Origin: a virus
Reading direction: 5' to 3' (one strand)
Virus record (IMG/VR): IMGVR_UViG_3300025109_000074
Span: 1 to 22,649 of that record
DNA: 22,649 nt
Made by a program: the position numbers and the translations under genes. The notes below the pieces were generated by a model. It searched no databases. It saw only the letters and a program-made list of their open reading frames with translations, and was not told the origin of the DNA. Positions 7,491 through 15,318 of this stretch are shown piece after piece. Position 1 is the first letter of the stretch, and each line of letters starts with the position of its first letter.

Positions 7491-8260
7491 TAGACTATGC
7501 CCTGTTGGACTTTAGGTTTCTCATACTGAGGTTTAGCTGATCCTTTCGAAACAGTTTTCTGAAGTTGTTGTGCAACTTCATAAATCTCAGCGTCCTTTTT
7601 ATCCCCTACATCAAGGTTTCTAACTCTTGATGGTTTATAGACATGCCAGCTTTTACTTCCCGCTGTTTTTCCAAATGTCTTTAAATTATAGACCGCTGAA
7701 TAAACCGCTGGATTAAAAGAACCTTCTGAATCTGAGAATCTAAGATTCTTAATCAGATTATTAAGTTCTCTTGCTGGTGTAAGATTGGATGATCTCATCG
7801 GAATAACCGCTGGTTTCAACTCATTACCTACCATTGCTAGTACATAAAAGTATGCAGTCTTCTCAACATAGTTACCATTTGGTAATCTATATCTTCCGTT
7901 TCTCTCCTCAACAGCATCCGTTGGAATCTCTAAGTGAGTTCCCACTGGAGCAGAAGCACTATCGCCTCTCTCTTGCCATTCAGGATATCTCGTTTGTGCA
8001 TGAGCCACAACTACATCAAGACCTTTATCACCTGCAATAAGTTCCCCGAAGCCTGATGCATAGATCATTCCCGGTTTTGAACCTGCTACATGTTTAGCGT
8101 CTCTCTCATTACATTCAGGTGAAAGTTGGTGTAGAATCTTTAAGATCGGAGTCGATACATCGTCCGCCTTAATTTCTTCCGCACCTTTACCTGCGTCTGC
8201 TCTGAGATTGATGTTAGCTAGTGCACCTGCACTATTTTTTTTAACTACTTCTTTATCCAT
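7490..8260 (-). CDS. Conserved phage replication-module protein, candidate ssDNA-binding protein
   Basis: A 256-residue soluble protein with an N-terminal INLRADA motif (17-23), then STPILKILHQLSPECNERDA (36-55), KPGMIY (62-67) and, in the second half, RLPNGNYVEKTAYFYVLAMV and NLKTFGKTAGSKSWHVYKPS. I recognise this layout from many phage proteins in replication modules that lack an experimental function; some pipelines suggest a single-stranded DNA-binding role, which fits the position just before the primase. It lacks the acidic tail of a classical SSB and ends instead in a basic, Gln-rich tail. A strong AAAGGAG ribosome-binding site and its place near the operon promoter suggest high expression. 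I am sure it is a gene and only weakly confident in the function. Confidence 0.85.
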   Translation of the reverse strand: MDKEVVKKNSAGALANINLRADAGKGAEEIKADDVSTPILKILHQLSPECNERDAKHVAGSKPGMIYASGFGELIAGDKGLDVVVAHAQTRYPEWQERGDSASAPVGTHLEIPTDAVEERNGRYRLPNGNYVEKTAYFYVLAMVGNELKPAVIPMRSSNLTPARELNNLIKNLRFSDSEGSFNPAVYSAVYNLKTFGKTAGSKSWHVYKPSRVRNLDVGDKKDAEIYEVAQQLQKTVSKGSAKPQYEKPKVQQGIV

Positions 8261-8272
8261 TTTTACTCCTTT

Positions 8273-8288
8273 GTTAGTTTGTTAGTTT
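8273..8288 (-). repeat. Tandem 8-bp repeat in leader of the 256-residue gene
   Basis: GTTAGTTT occurs twice in perfect tandem (8273-8280 and 8281-8288), followed by a degenerate third copy towards 8297. On the minus strand this leader reads as a run of CTAA-type units just before the ribosome-binding site, rich in stop codons. It fills the gap between the coiled-coil protein and the 256-residue gene. Function is unknown; it may simply keep the leader unstructured. Confidence 0.6.
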
Positions 8289-8294
8289 AGTAGT

Positions 8295-8843
8295 TTACTT
8301 GGTTTTTATTTTTGTTTGATTTCCTTCAAACGTTCTGAAGAACTCTGAAGGAATTTTTCCACCACGTGTTTGGAAATCCTCCAGAGTTGTTCTAAGAGTA
8401 GAAGCATGAACCGCAACCTTTCGATCGGGATCATAACCTTGTCCTCTTGCAAGGGTCGCATATTGCTCCGCCTTGTTATCTTCGTTCAGACCAAACTTAA
8501 CTGTGATTTCATTTTTCACAATCGCCCCCAGTCCGTTATCTCGAAGCCAGTTATGTGCTTCTTGCTTTTTATCTGCAATTATTGAAGCACCAAATATATT
8601 TTTAACTTCTATCTGTGAACCATCTCTTAGTTTCATGGTTTTAAGATTAAGTTGATTCATTAAATCGGGAATTACAATTCCAGAATAATATTTCTCCCTC
8701 TCTTTTAATTCTTTTAATTTTTCCTCTTGATTAGAAATCTCTTGATGTATTTCTTGTAGAGTTTTAATTTCGTTTGATAGTTGGTCGGGGTTGACCTGTG
8801 TCACCTGACTAGGTGCATCTTGCCTTAGATTAATGTCTTTCAT
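8295..8843 (-). CDS. Coiled-coil phage protein of unknown function
   Basis: A 182-residue protein. It begins MKDINLRQDAPSQ, and the INLRQDA motif at residues 4-10 matches INLRADA in the protein encoded next. Residues about 20-52 are rich in Leu, Glu and Lys with heptad spacing and should form a coiled coil. The C-terminal half contains HNWLRDNGLGAIVKNEITVK and a conserved-looking VHASTLRTTLEDF segment. I recall similar proteins in marine and T7-like phages but know no function. It is the first gene after the promoter at 8888-8917 and has a strong AAGGAG ribosome-binding site, so high expression is likely. Together with the downstream gene it may form a DNA-associated complex; that is inference from the shared motif and position. 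Confidence 0.85.
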   Translation of the reverse strand: MKDINLRQDAPSQVTQVNPDQLSNEIKTLQEIHQEISNQEEKLKELKEREKYYSGIVIPDLMNQLNLKTMKLRDGSQIEVKNIFGASIIADKKQEAHNWLRDNGLGAIVKNEITVKFGLNEDNKAEQYATLARGQGYDPDRKVAVHASTLRTTLEDFQTRGGKIPSEFFRTFEGNQTKIKTK

Positions 8844-8887
8844 TATGTCTCCTTAATGTGTTAATAGTTTAATTTATAATCGCACTA

Positions 8888-8917
8888 CTTATATATAGGA
8901 GAATTTTTTAAAGTCAA
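8888..8917 (-). promoter_or_regulatory. Sigma70-like promoter for the leftward replication operon
   Basis: On the minus strand, TTGACT (8917-8912) is followed after 16 bases by TATATA (8895-8890), or after 18 bases by TATAAG (8893-8888). This matches the host sigma70 consensus well, and it sits between the stop codon of the 121-residue gene and the coiled-coil gene. It is the only strong minus-strand promoter I could see in the left module, so it may drive most genes from 8843 to the left edge. The -35 box begins one base after the upstream stop codon. Confidence 0.65.
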
Positions 8918-9283
8918 CTACTTTTGAAAAATATTTATTTCTATTGGATAATATGTTTTTTCTTGACGGTCCCATTTTAAAAGTTTGTAACTACCATTAG
9001 TTGTATCTGAAACTATTGAACATACTACCCCTATGATTGCAGGATCTCCTGACAATAAAAGATAGTCATCGGAAGTAAAGTCTTTTAGAAGAGTTCTAAG
9101 TTTTATAACTAAAGGCCCAGGGGACATTATCATTTGAGAAAATTCTGGAAGCAACGTCACAATATCGCCATACTTTTGCGCACCTACTATATTATACTTA
9201 GGTTCACCTTTGGTGCTTCCTGGAATAGCTTGGATTAAATATACTTTGTTTCCTGTGTATCGTGTTGTTTCGTAATTTGTCAT
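8918..9283 (-). CDS. Conserved small marine phage protein, unknown function
   Basis: A 121-residue soluble protein with a central DYLLLSGDPAIIGVVCSIVS segment and a C-terminal LLKWDRQEKTYYPIEINI. I have seen this combination in hypothetical proteins of marine phages but know no function. It has no signal peptide or catalytic motif I can name; the SGDPAIIG stretch may be a tight turn between buried strands. It is divergent from the SNF2-like gene, and its start codon overlaps the -35 box of that gene's promoter. Its own ribosome-binding site is weak, and a minus-strand promoter upstream is not obvious beyond the shared AT-rich TATATA core. Because of its position it could be an early or regulatory protein, but that is speculation. 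Confidence 0.82.
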   Translation of the reverse strand: MTNYETTRYTGNKVYLIQAIPGSTKGEPKYNIVGAQKYGDIVTLLPEFSQMIMSPGPLVIKLRTLLKDFTSDDYLLLSGDPAIIGVVCSIVSDTTNGSYKLLKWDRQEKTYYPIEINIFQK

Positions 9284-9311
9284 TGACTTTTTTACTTTCA
9301 GTTAATATATA
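9283..9311 (+). promoter_or_regulatory. Sigma70-like promoter for the SNF2-like helicase gene
   Basis: TTGACT (9283-9288), a 17-base spacer and TATATA (9306-9311) give a near-consensus plus-strand promoter, with transcription expected to begin near 9318, about 20 bases before the ATG at 9339. The -35 hexamer shares its first base with the start codon of the divergent gene, so the two transcription units cannot be controlled fully independently. The -35 box is identical to that of the leftward promoter at 8888-8917. Confidence 0.7.
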
Positions 9312-9338
9312 ACAATTAGAAAGCAAAAGTAAATAGTT

Positions 9339-10778
9339 ATGAAGTATAAATTTAAAACAAAGCCATATGCACATCAACTTAAGGCTTTAGAACGTTCTTG
9401 GGATAAAGAGTATTTTGCCTATTTTATGGAAATGGGAACAGGGAAATCTAAAGTTTTATTAGACAATTGTGCTATGCTTTATGATAAAGGTGAGATTAAT
9501 GGATTACTTTTAGTAGCACCTAAAGGTGTTTATAAAAATTGGTATGAACAAGAAATACCTCAACATCTTCCAGATCATATAGAAAAGAAAGTAGTCCTTT
9601 GGAAAACATCCGATAAATCAGGGGAGCAAGTTAAAAAATTAAATACCTTGTTTGCACCTGGAACTGACTTTCATATTCTTATAATGAATGTTGAAGCTTT
9701 CTCTTATCCGTTTGGGTGTGAGTTTGCTAAAAGATTTTTAAATTCTCACAACACTATGATGGCTATTGATGAATCTACTACAATTAAAACACCAACTGCA
9801 AAACGAACTAAAAATATTATTGCTCTTAAACCTCTTACTAAGTACAGAAGAATTTTAACTGGTTCTCCTATTACAAATTCTCCACTAGATTTATGGAGTC
9901 AGGCTCAGTTTCTTGATGCATGGCTCTTGGGATTTGATTCCTTCTGGGCTTACAGGGCTCATTATTGTGTAATGAAAACTATGACTCTAGGATCTAGAAC
10001 TATTAGTGTTCCAGTAGGACCAAGAAGAAGTGTATTACCAGAACTAGAAGCAAAGATAAAAAAATTTAGTGAACGAGTTTTAAAAGATGATTGTTTGGAC
10101 TTACCTCCTAAAACATATGTTACTCGTACTATTCATCTCACAGATATACAGAAAAAATTATACACAGAAATGAGAAAGTATGCTATTTCAGAACTAGAAG
10201 GTAAAGTCTGTTCTACTTCTACCGTTATGGTTCAGTTGTTAAGACTTCATCAAATCTCGTGTGGTTACCATGCCGCCGATGATGGAAAGGTACAAGAGCT
10301 ACCTTGTAATAGATTAACAGAGTTGATGGACATTATATATGAGTTGTCTGGTAAAGCTGTAATTTGGTCGTTCTATCAAAAAGATGTTCAAAGAATTATT
10401 GCTGAAATAAAAAAACAACATGGAGAAGATTCTGTTGTAGATTATTATGGATTGACTCCACAAGATGAAAGACAAAATAATATTAAAAGATTTCAAGAAG
10501 ATCCTAAGTGTAGATTCTTTGTTGGTACAACTCAAACAGGTGGTTATGGAATTACTTTAACGTCTGCAAGTACAATGATTTATTATTCTAATGGTTATGA
10601 TTTAGAAAAAAGATTACAGTCGGAAGCTCGGATTGATAGAATAGGTCAAAACAAACCTATGACTTACATTGATTTGGTTGCGGATGAAACAATAGATTTA
10701 AAAGTTCAAAAAGCTTTAAGAACTAAAATGAATATCGCCACTGAAGTTATGGGCGAAGAATTAAAAAATTGGATATAG
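9339..10778 (+). CDS. SNF2-type helicase / DNA translocase
   Basis: A 479-residue superfamily 2 ATPase and the only plus-strand gene in the window. Motifs: Q-like PYAHQLKALE (9-18), Walker A EMGTGKSK (31-38), LLLVAPKGVYKNW (56-68, motif Ia), Walker B-type AIDEST (142-147), LTGSPITNSPLDLW (173-186, motif III), TQTGGYGITLTSAS (398-411, motif V) and EARIDRIGQ (429-437, motif VI with arginine finger). This is the SNF2 layout; these proteins translocate on double-stranded DNA and remodel protein-DNA complexes rather than fully unwinding. Roles in recombination, fork remodelling or replication initiation are plausible. Its 3' end overlaps the convergent 48-codon gene by 18 bases. The ribosome-binding site is weak. 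Confidence 0.95.
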   Translation: MKYKFKTKPYAHQLKALERSWDKEYFAYFMEMGTGKSKVLLDNCAMLYDKGEINGLLLVAPKGVYKNWYEQEIPQHLPDHIEKKVVLWKTSDKSGEQVKKLNTLFAPGTDFHILIMNVEAFSYPFGCEFAKRFLNSHNTMMAIDESTTIKTPTAKRTKNIIALKPLTKYRRILTGSPITNSPLDLWSQAQFLDAWLLGFDSFWAYRAHYCVMKTMTLGSRTISVPVGPRRSVLPELEAKIKKFSERVLKDDCLDLPPKTYVTRTIHLTDIQKKLYTEMRKYAISELEGKVCSTSTVMVQLLRLHQISCGYHAADDGKVQELPCNRLTELMDIIYELSGKAVIWSFYQKDVQRIIAEIKKQHGEDSVVDYYGLTPQDERQNNIKRFQEDPKCRFFVGTTQTGGYGITLTSASTMIYYSNGYDLEKRLQSEARIDRIGQNKPMTYIDLVADETIDLKVQKALRTKMNIATEVMGEELKNWI

Positions 10779-10907
10779 AATTTTATGAATGGGACAAAGA
10801 ACATATCTTTCTGGGGGCAAGTGGTGGTGTCCGGCTTTAACGAGTGAAGTTGGTTCGGTCTTCTTTGATCCCAATTCATTCATGATCGTTAAACCAACAA
10901 CCACCAT
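10761..10907 (-). CDS. 48-residue protein coupled to the holin-like gene
   Basis: The ATG at 10907 overlaps the stop of the upstream holin-like gene as TAATG, the same junction used elsewhere in this module, so I prefer this start over a longer frame from 10988. The product begins MVVVGLTIMNELGSK, a short hydrophobic segment that might be a weak membrane or export signal, and continues through KAGHHHLPPERY to VLCPIHKILYPIF. The three adjacent His residues with a later Cys and His could bind metal. Its last 18 bases overlap the end of the SNF2-like gene on the other strand. Position after a holin-like gene suggests a lysis accessory such as a small spanin, but it lacks a clear lipobox, so the function stays unknown. 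Confidence 0.6.
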   Translation of the reverse strand: MVVVGLTIMNELGSKKTEPTSLVKAGHHHLPPERYVLCPIHKILYPIF

Positions 10908-11119
10908 TAAAAAATAATTCCTTTTATATCTAGAAGTCTTTCCAGAAGAACTAGTGACACAGCCCCCACCGTGCCCAATAATACCCAATAGATTTTGTCT
11001 ATCTTGCCGCCCAATTCATGAATGCCATTATGCATATGATACTGTGATTTCTTCAGACCTTTTATATGACCATAAAGTGAGAGAATATGTTCTCTCGTAG
11101 TTTTGGGTTTAATATCCAT
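10907..11119 (-). CDS. Holin / XhlA-like small membrane protein
   Basis: A 70-residue protein with a helical, charged N-terminal part containing HILSLYGHIKGLKK and HNGIHELGGKIDK, then one membrane span of about residues 44-60 (YWVLLGTVGAVSLVLLE). This layout is that of haemolysin XhlA-like or class III-type holin-associated proteins in phage lysis cassettes. The ATG overlaps the stop of the large internal virion gene as TAATG, so it is probably translated by re-initiation. It should sit in the inner membrane. No endolysin is visible in the window, so the lysis role is inferred only from shape and position. Confidence 0.65.
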   Translation of the reverse strand: MDIKPKTTREHILSLYGHIKGLKKSQYHMHNGIHELGGKIDKIYWVLLGTVGAVSLVLLERLLDIKGIIF

Positions 11120-14100
11120 TACGCTATCATTCCTCTTTGTTTTAACTTCATTTGTTTTTCTTCCTCTGTTAAGTACGCATTTTCTGCTGCGGTCAAACCA
11201 TTCTGGGTTAAATTAGTTTGAGCGTTCATTCCTTGGTTAAGAATATTTTGTCCTTGAGTAATCGTTTGCGGATTAGGTTGAGCCGATGTAACTTGTTGCG
11301 GTAATTGAGGAGTAACTATTTCTTCTTCTTGCATATCTACATAGTCTGCTAATTCAATATCCCACTCGTCCTCAAGACTTAAACCTTGTAAATCATTTTT
11401 AATTTGTTTAATGACAGGGATTGCTTCACCAATAGCTCCTTGGAAACTAGCTCCTGCTACATGTCCACCTTCAGCAAACCCTGGATATCTTTTATCAAAT
11501 CCTATTCCACGTAAATCTCTTCTTATATCTCTGACCTCTGGTCCTGCTTCAAGGAAGGGACTTGGTTCCCCTATGTCATGTGCTATCTCTCTAAATTTAG
11601 CAATGATATCTTCCGAAGGATAATAAGGATCAAATTTTCCATTATTCAAATAACCAAAAGTTTTAGGACTAATTTGTCTTTCTTTAAATGCCCGGGATAG
11701 AGTCCCTCGACTTTCACCTAAGGTCTCTGCTGCTTCTATATTTTTAAACATTTCTTTTTGAACATTAAATCTAGCTTTGTTTGAAGCTATGTATCTTTCA
11801 ATAATCTCATTAGCTGTAACCTTACCACCTTTTAATAAACCAAAGTATCCTCCAGTAAATTCTCTTCTTGCTTCCCTAATACCTCTTTGGTACTCAGCTA
11901 TTTTAAAACTCATAGTTCTTAGTGGATCAATTTTAATTGGTCTTAGTCCCATGAAACCAGCTAACTCTGGACCAATATCTAAAACTTGACCTGTCTTATC
12001 TGGTGTTCCAAATGCAGCTTGTCCAATTCTTAATCCTTGTTTATAAGAGGGAGCAAGAGCATTACCTAAATGCATCATTTGAATCCATAGTCTGTCACCA
12101 GCGGAGGTTTGATCGGTATATAATTGTCTGCCTTCTTCAGTTCTTCCACCTCTAACAATTAGGTCTGCCATTGCTTCTGTCCAAATAGATTCTGAAATAA
12201 ATGGATCCATTATCTCACTACTCGCTTCTACAGTTCCATTTACAAAACCCTGTAATAAAGTATCACCATCTACTTGACCTTCTTGGATACCATTCATTAA
12301 AGTTCTAAATGGTCGTGACATTACATCATAGGCATTACTTTTACTGAAATCTATATATCTTAATTCTCCATCATCTAATCTTAATGGAACTAATGTTGAG
12401 TTCTTAGACCATTCAGGAACAAATCTTCTCATAGCGTCTATTTCCTCTTCGGTTACATCATACAAAGCTTTAGCTCCTTCAGTAACAGCTATTGGAACTC
12501 CAGTTAAAGTTGTTGCCATACCAGCTATTCTTTTAAAACCTGTCCCCCAACTCCCGTCTTGCATAGCGCTGTTCTTAACTACTCTTTCACTTCCGTCTTT
12601 AAGTATTTCTATAACTGTAGGGGTCATATTAGAACCTTTAATTCTTACTGCTCCTTCTCCTAGTTGGTGACTCATTTCTTTTATACCTAACTGTGCAATG
12701 TTAGTAGAGGTTCTGATAATCTCAGAAGGGAAAGACATAAAGTTACCAATGGGTAAAAGTCTTGCGGTCTTAACTGCTTCACCTACATATGCATAGTTCG
12801 GAACTGTATTTTTAACAATCTCCGCCGCTTCTTTTTTAAGTTGCCATAAAGCCGGATTTCTTTCACCTAATTTTTGAGTAAGTGTTTTTCTAAATTCCTC
12901 CACAGGAACTCCAGCTCGTTTAGCTTGTCTCTGTACTATTCTTTCTAGCTCCATGACAAAGTTAGTAATTTTAAAAGTATCGTCCTCAGCCATGTATTTC
13001 CCTTGCGCAAACTGTCCAACTTTCTTAAAGAAATTAAAGAACCCCTTTAAAGGTCCATCTACATTCATTATTGTTTCCCCTGCTTTAGCATCTTTAAGCA
13101 ATGAAATCATATCTCCCATTTGAACTTGAGAGTTAGTTACACCTAATTCTAACATGTCCCTATATTCTCTTTGAGCTGCAGGTGAGTTAACCCCAGCTTT
13201 TAATAAACCAGAAACATTTATTCCTTGTTGAAATGCTTTTCTTAATAAATTTGGATTAGATAATCCTTCAAATAAAATTCCATTAGCTGCTGTAAATGCA
13301 CCAGCACTAAAGAAGTTTCTTAAGTGAGTTGGGATTGAGAAAATAGTTTTAGCCATTTGTGAAATACCTTTGGGAAATAAAAGTAAATTTCTATAGAACC
13401 AACTGACAGCTTTTTCTGCTCCGCCCATTCCTTTTTTATCACCTCTTACAAAACCTTGTAGGGCTCCCATAACATCGTTAGCAGATTTAATTCCTTCAGC
13501 AATTTCTCTTGTGGTAAATGTATCACCTAAAGGATTAATAATATTTTTAGTAGCATCTATTTCCCCTAAGACTTCTCTCATGGGAACTATTTCTATTCCT
13601 AATCTTTTTGCATCTAATTTTGTAGTAGCTTCTTCAGCGCTATTCCAAAAAAATCCTCTTCCTCCATTTGCTTGGACGTCAAAATTTTTGGCTTTAATTT
13701 CTGCTAAGTACGCCGTAGTTCTAGCTAAAGAAGATAAATTAGTCATTCCATTAAAGATAGTAAATCGTGGATCTTTTATTTCACCAAATAATTCTCTTAA
13801 TGCTTTTTTCTGCGCTTCAGTTCCTGGAGCCTTAACCCCTAGTCCTATCTCATGAGTCTTAAGTTTACCATCTTCCATACTCTTAGCCACATATTTAAAA
13901 TCAGGGAGTCGACTTGGCTTCTTCATCTTTTGAGCATCTAATAAAATTTGATCTATAATCTCTCTAGCTTCTTGTTCACTTCGGCCACCCATTTTAAAAA
14001 CAGTTACAGCATTACTGTAGGCTTCATCTGTAGGTTGGTATTTTCTGAACCCATTAAGAAGATTACTTTTATGCTCAAAAATTTGAAAGGTATTGCTAGT

Positions 14101-15306
14101 ATAACCTTCTAATCTTTTTTTAAATAATTCTTTTAATTCTTCAGGTGCGTCTTTCCCTTTTTTAACACCCCCTGCATGCCTGTTAAGTATATCTAATAAA
14201 TTATTAAACTCCGCTCTACCTGCATTTAAATTAGATATTAAATTTTCTTGAGTCTCTTTAGAAACATTTTTCATACCTAACTTACTTAGAAGCTCTTGTA
14301 ATTTTTTAGGATCAATATCAGTTCCCAAATCTCCTCCTAAAAGAATATCATTTACTTCTCTTATAAAATTATTTTTTTGAGACTTAAAACTTTTATCGGC
14401 AACTTCTTGAGCAACTGGAAATATTCCATCAATAGCTTTAGTAATATTTTGAACCAGTTGAGTTGCTCTATGTGAATCTCTTACCTTTAAACCTTGTTTT
14501 AACATCTCTGATTTAAAAACTTCATCAGGTAAAGCTCCACGTGGACTAAAGGGAGCCCTAATATATTTATCAATCCATCTTTCAAATTTAGAACTACTGT
14601 AGGCTAAATCTTTTCCTCTTTTAGCCAGAGCTTTTGCTGTCTTGCCTACTCCAAATACAAATGGTGTAACTAATAAAGATTCGGAACCAAACTTAAATCT
14701 ATTTAATAATTTTCTTGTAGCTTCATCTCTACCAAAACTTTTCTCTCTATCTAATTTGGTTGGTGCGTCAAAGATATCTCCAAAAGTACCTATCTCATCA
14801 GTATCAACGACAAGACCTTCTCCCGCTGCGCCACCGGTTACCGCTAAAGCAAATCTTTTATACTTAGCTTTTTTATTTAATTCATTTACTTTATTAAGCC
14901 CTGTTCTTAATCTACTACCATCCGGGGTTGTTCCTTTTCTCCCAAAGTCTGCATAGAGATTTTTTCTCTTAGCTCGAAGAGCTCTTGAAGTCATATTCCT
15001 AGCTGCTTTATTTGCTAGTTTAAATCCAACTCCACCAGGGACACCGATTTGAACTAATGCCTCCGTTAATTTTCCAATAGTTCTTTCTTCTGCTATTTCT
15101 TCAAAAGGATTTAGTTTATCAAAATACTCTTCTACATCTGCAGCAAGATCAGAATCGGCTCCGAGATCAATTAGCTCTGCTCCTAAAGATACTATTCCCT
15201 CTGGTATTTTAATTATTCCTGATGCAAGCCCTGCACCAAAAGCTTTGTACCAACTAGTTTCATTACCTTGTTCTGCTGAATTGAGGGAGTTATTATATAG
15301 ACCCAT
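11119..15306 (-). CDS. Very large internal virion / DNA-ejection protein candidate
   Basis: A 1395-residue protein, the largest in the window. It is mostly helical, Lys/Arg-rich and has Gly-rich hydrophobic stretches near the N-terminus (AFGAGLASGIIKIPEGIVSL, residues 23-42). Its length and place among virion genes match T7 gp16-type internal core proteins or the equivalent giant proteins of pelagiphages, which leave the head with the DNA and help it cross the envelope. I see no lysozyme or transglycosylase motif. The C-terminus contains FAEGGHVAGAS, a GGxV motif like those of other virion proteins here, then a Gln/Asn-rich linker and the ending AYLTEEEKQMKLKQRGM, which I associate with marine phage internal proteins. 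A GAGGAG ribosome-binding site precedes the ATG. Function is inferred from size and context. Confidence 0.75.
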   Translation of the reverse strand: MGLYNNSLNSAEQGNETSWYKAFGAGLASGIIKIPEGIVSLGAELIDLGADSDLAADVEEYFDKLNPFEEIAEERTIGKLTEALVQIGVPGGVGFKLANKAARNMTSRALRAKRKNLYADFGRKGTTPDGSRLRTGLNKVNELNKKAKYKRFALAVTGGAAGEGLVVDTDEIGTFGDIFDAPTKLDREKSFGRDEATRKLLNRFKFGSESLLVTPFVFGVGKTAKALAKRGKDLAYSSSKFERWIDKYIRAPFSPRGALPDEVFKSEMLKQGLKVRDSHRATQLVQNITKAIDGIFPVAQEVADKSFKSQKNNFIREVNDILLGGDLGTDIDPKKLQELLSKLGMKNVSKETQENLISNLNAGRAEFNNLLDILNRHAGGVKKGKDAPEELKELFKKRLEGYTSNTFQIFEHKSNLLNGFRKYQPTDEAYSNAVTVFKMGGRSEQEAREIIDQILLDAQKMKKPSRLPDFKYVAKSMEDGKLKTHEIGLGVKAPGTEAQKKALRELFGEIKDPRFTIFNGMTNLSSLARTTAYLAEIKAKNFDVQANGGRGFFWNSAEEATTKLDAKRLGIEIVPMREVLGEIDATKNIINPLGDTFTTREIAEGIKSANDVMGALQGFVRGDKKGMGGAEKAVSWFYRNLLLFPKGISQMAKTIFSIPTHLRNFFSAGAFTAANGILFEGLSNPNLLRKAFQQGINVSGLLKAGVNSPAAQREYRDMLELGVTNSQVQMGDMISLLKDAKAGETIMNVDGPLKGFFNFFKKVGQFAQGKYMAEDDTFKITNFVMELERIVQRQAKRAGVPVEEFRKTLTQKLGERNPALWQLKKEAAEIVKNTVPNYAYVGEAVKTARLLPIGNFMSFPSEIIRTSTNIAQLGIKEMSHQLGEGAVRIKGSNMTPTVIEILKDGSERVVKNSAMQDGSWGTGFKRIAGMATTLTGVPIAVTEGAKALYDVTEEEIDAMRRFVPEWSKNSTLVPLRLDDGELRYIDFSKSNAYDVMSRPFRTLMNGIQEGQVDGDTLLQGFVNGTVEASSEIMDPFISESIWTEAMADLIVRGGRTEEGRQLYTDQTSAGDRLWIQMMHLGNALAPSYKQGLRIGQAAFGTPDKTGQVLDIGPELAGFMGLRPIKIDPLRTMSFKIAEYQRGIREARREFTGGYFGLLKGGKVTANEIIERYIASNKARFNVQKEMFKNIEAAETLGESRGTLSRAFKERQISPKTFGYLNNGKFDPYYPSEDIIAKFREIAHDIGEPSPFLEAGPEVRDIRRDLRGIGFDKRYPGFAEGGHVAGASFQGAIGEAIPVIKQIKNDLQGLSLEDEWDIELADYVDMQEEEIVTPQLPQQVTSAQPNPQTITQGQNILNQGMNAQTNLTQNGLTAAENAYLTEEEKQMKLKQRGMIA

Positions 15307-15318
15307 TGAGTCTCCTCT

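Noticed and set aside
10779-10906. Possible tRNA, small RNA or terminator after the SNF2-like gene
   Set aside because: No cloverleaf, no compact GC-rich stem with T-run; a GGTGGT/ACCACC match would need a loop of about 70 bases, and the stretch is explained by the 48-codon gene.
10908-10988. N-terminal extension of the 48-codon gene to an ATG at 10988
   Set aside because: It would overlap most of the holin-like gene's membrane span; the TAATG junction at 10907 gives a better start.
13511-13855. 114-codon plus-strand frame
   Set aside because: Antisense to the 1395-residue gene; low-complexity Ser/Leu/Ile composition typical of antisense shadows and no promoter or ribosome-binding site.
14642-14956. 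104-codon plus-strand frame
   Set aside because: Also an antisense shadow of the 1395-residue gene, without its own signals.
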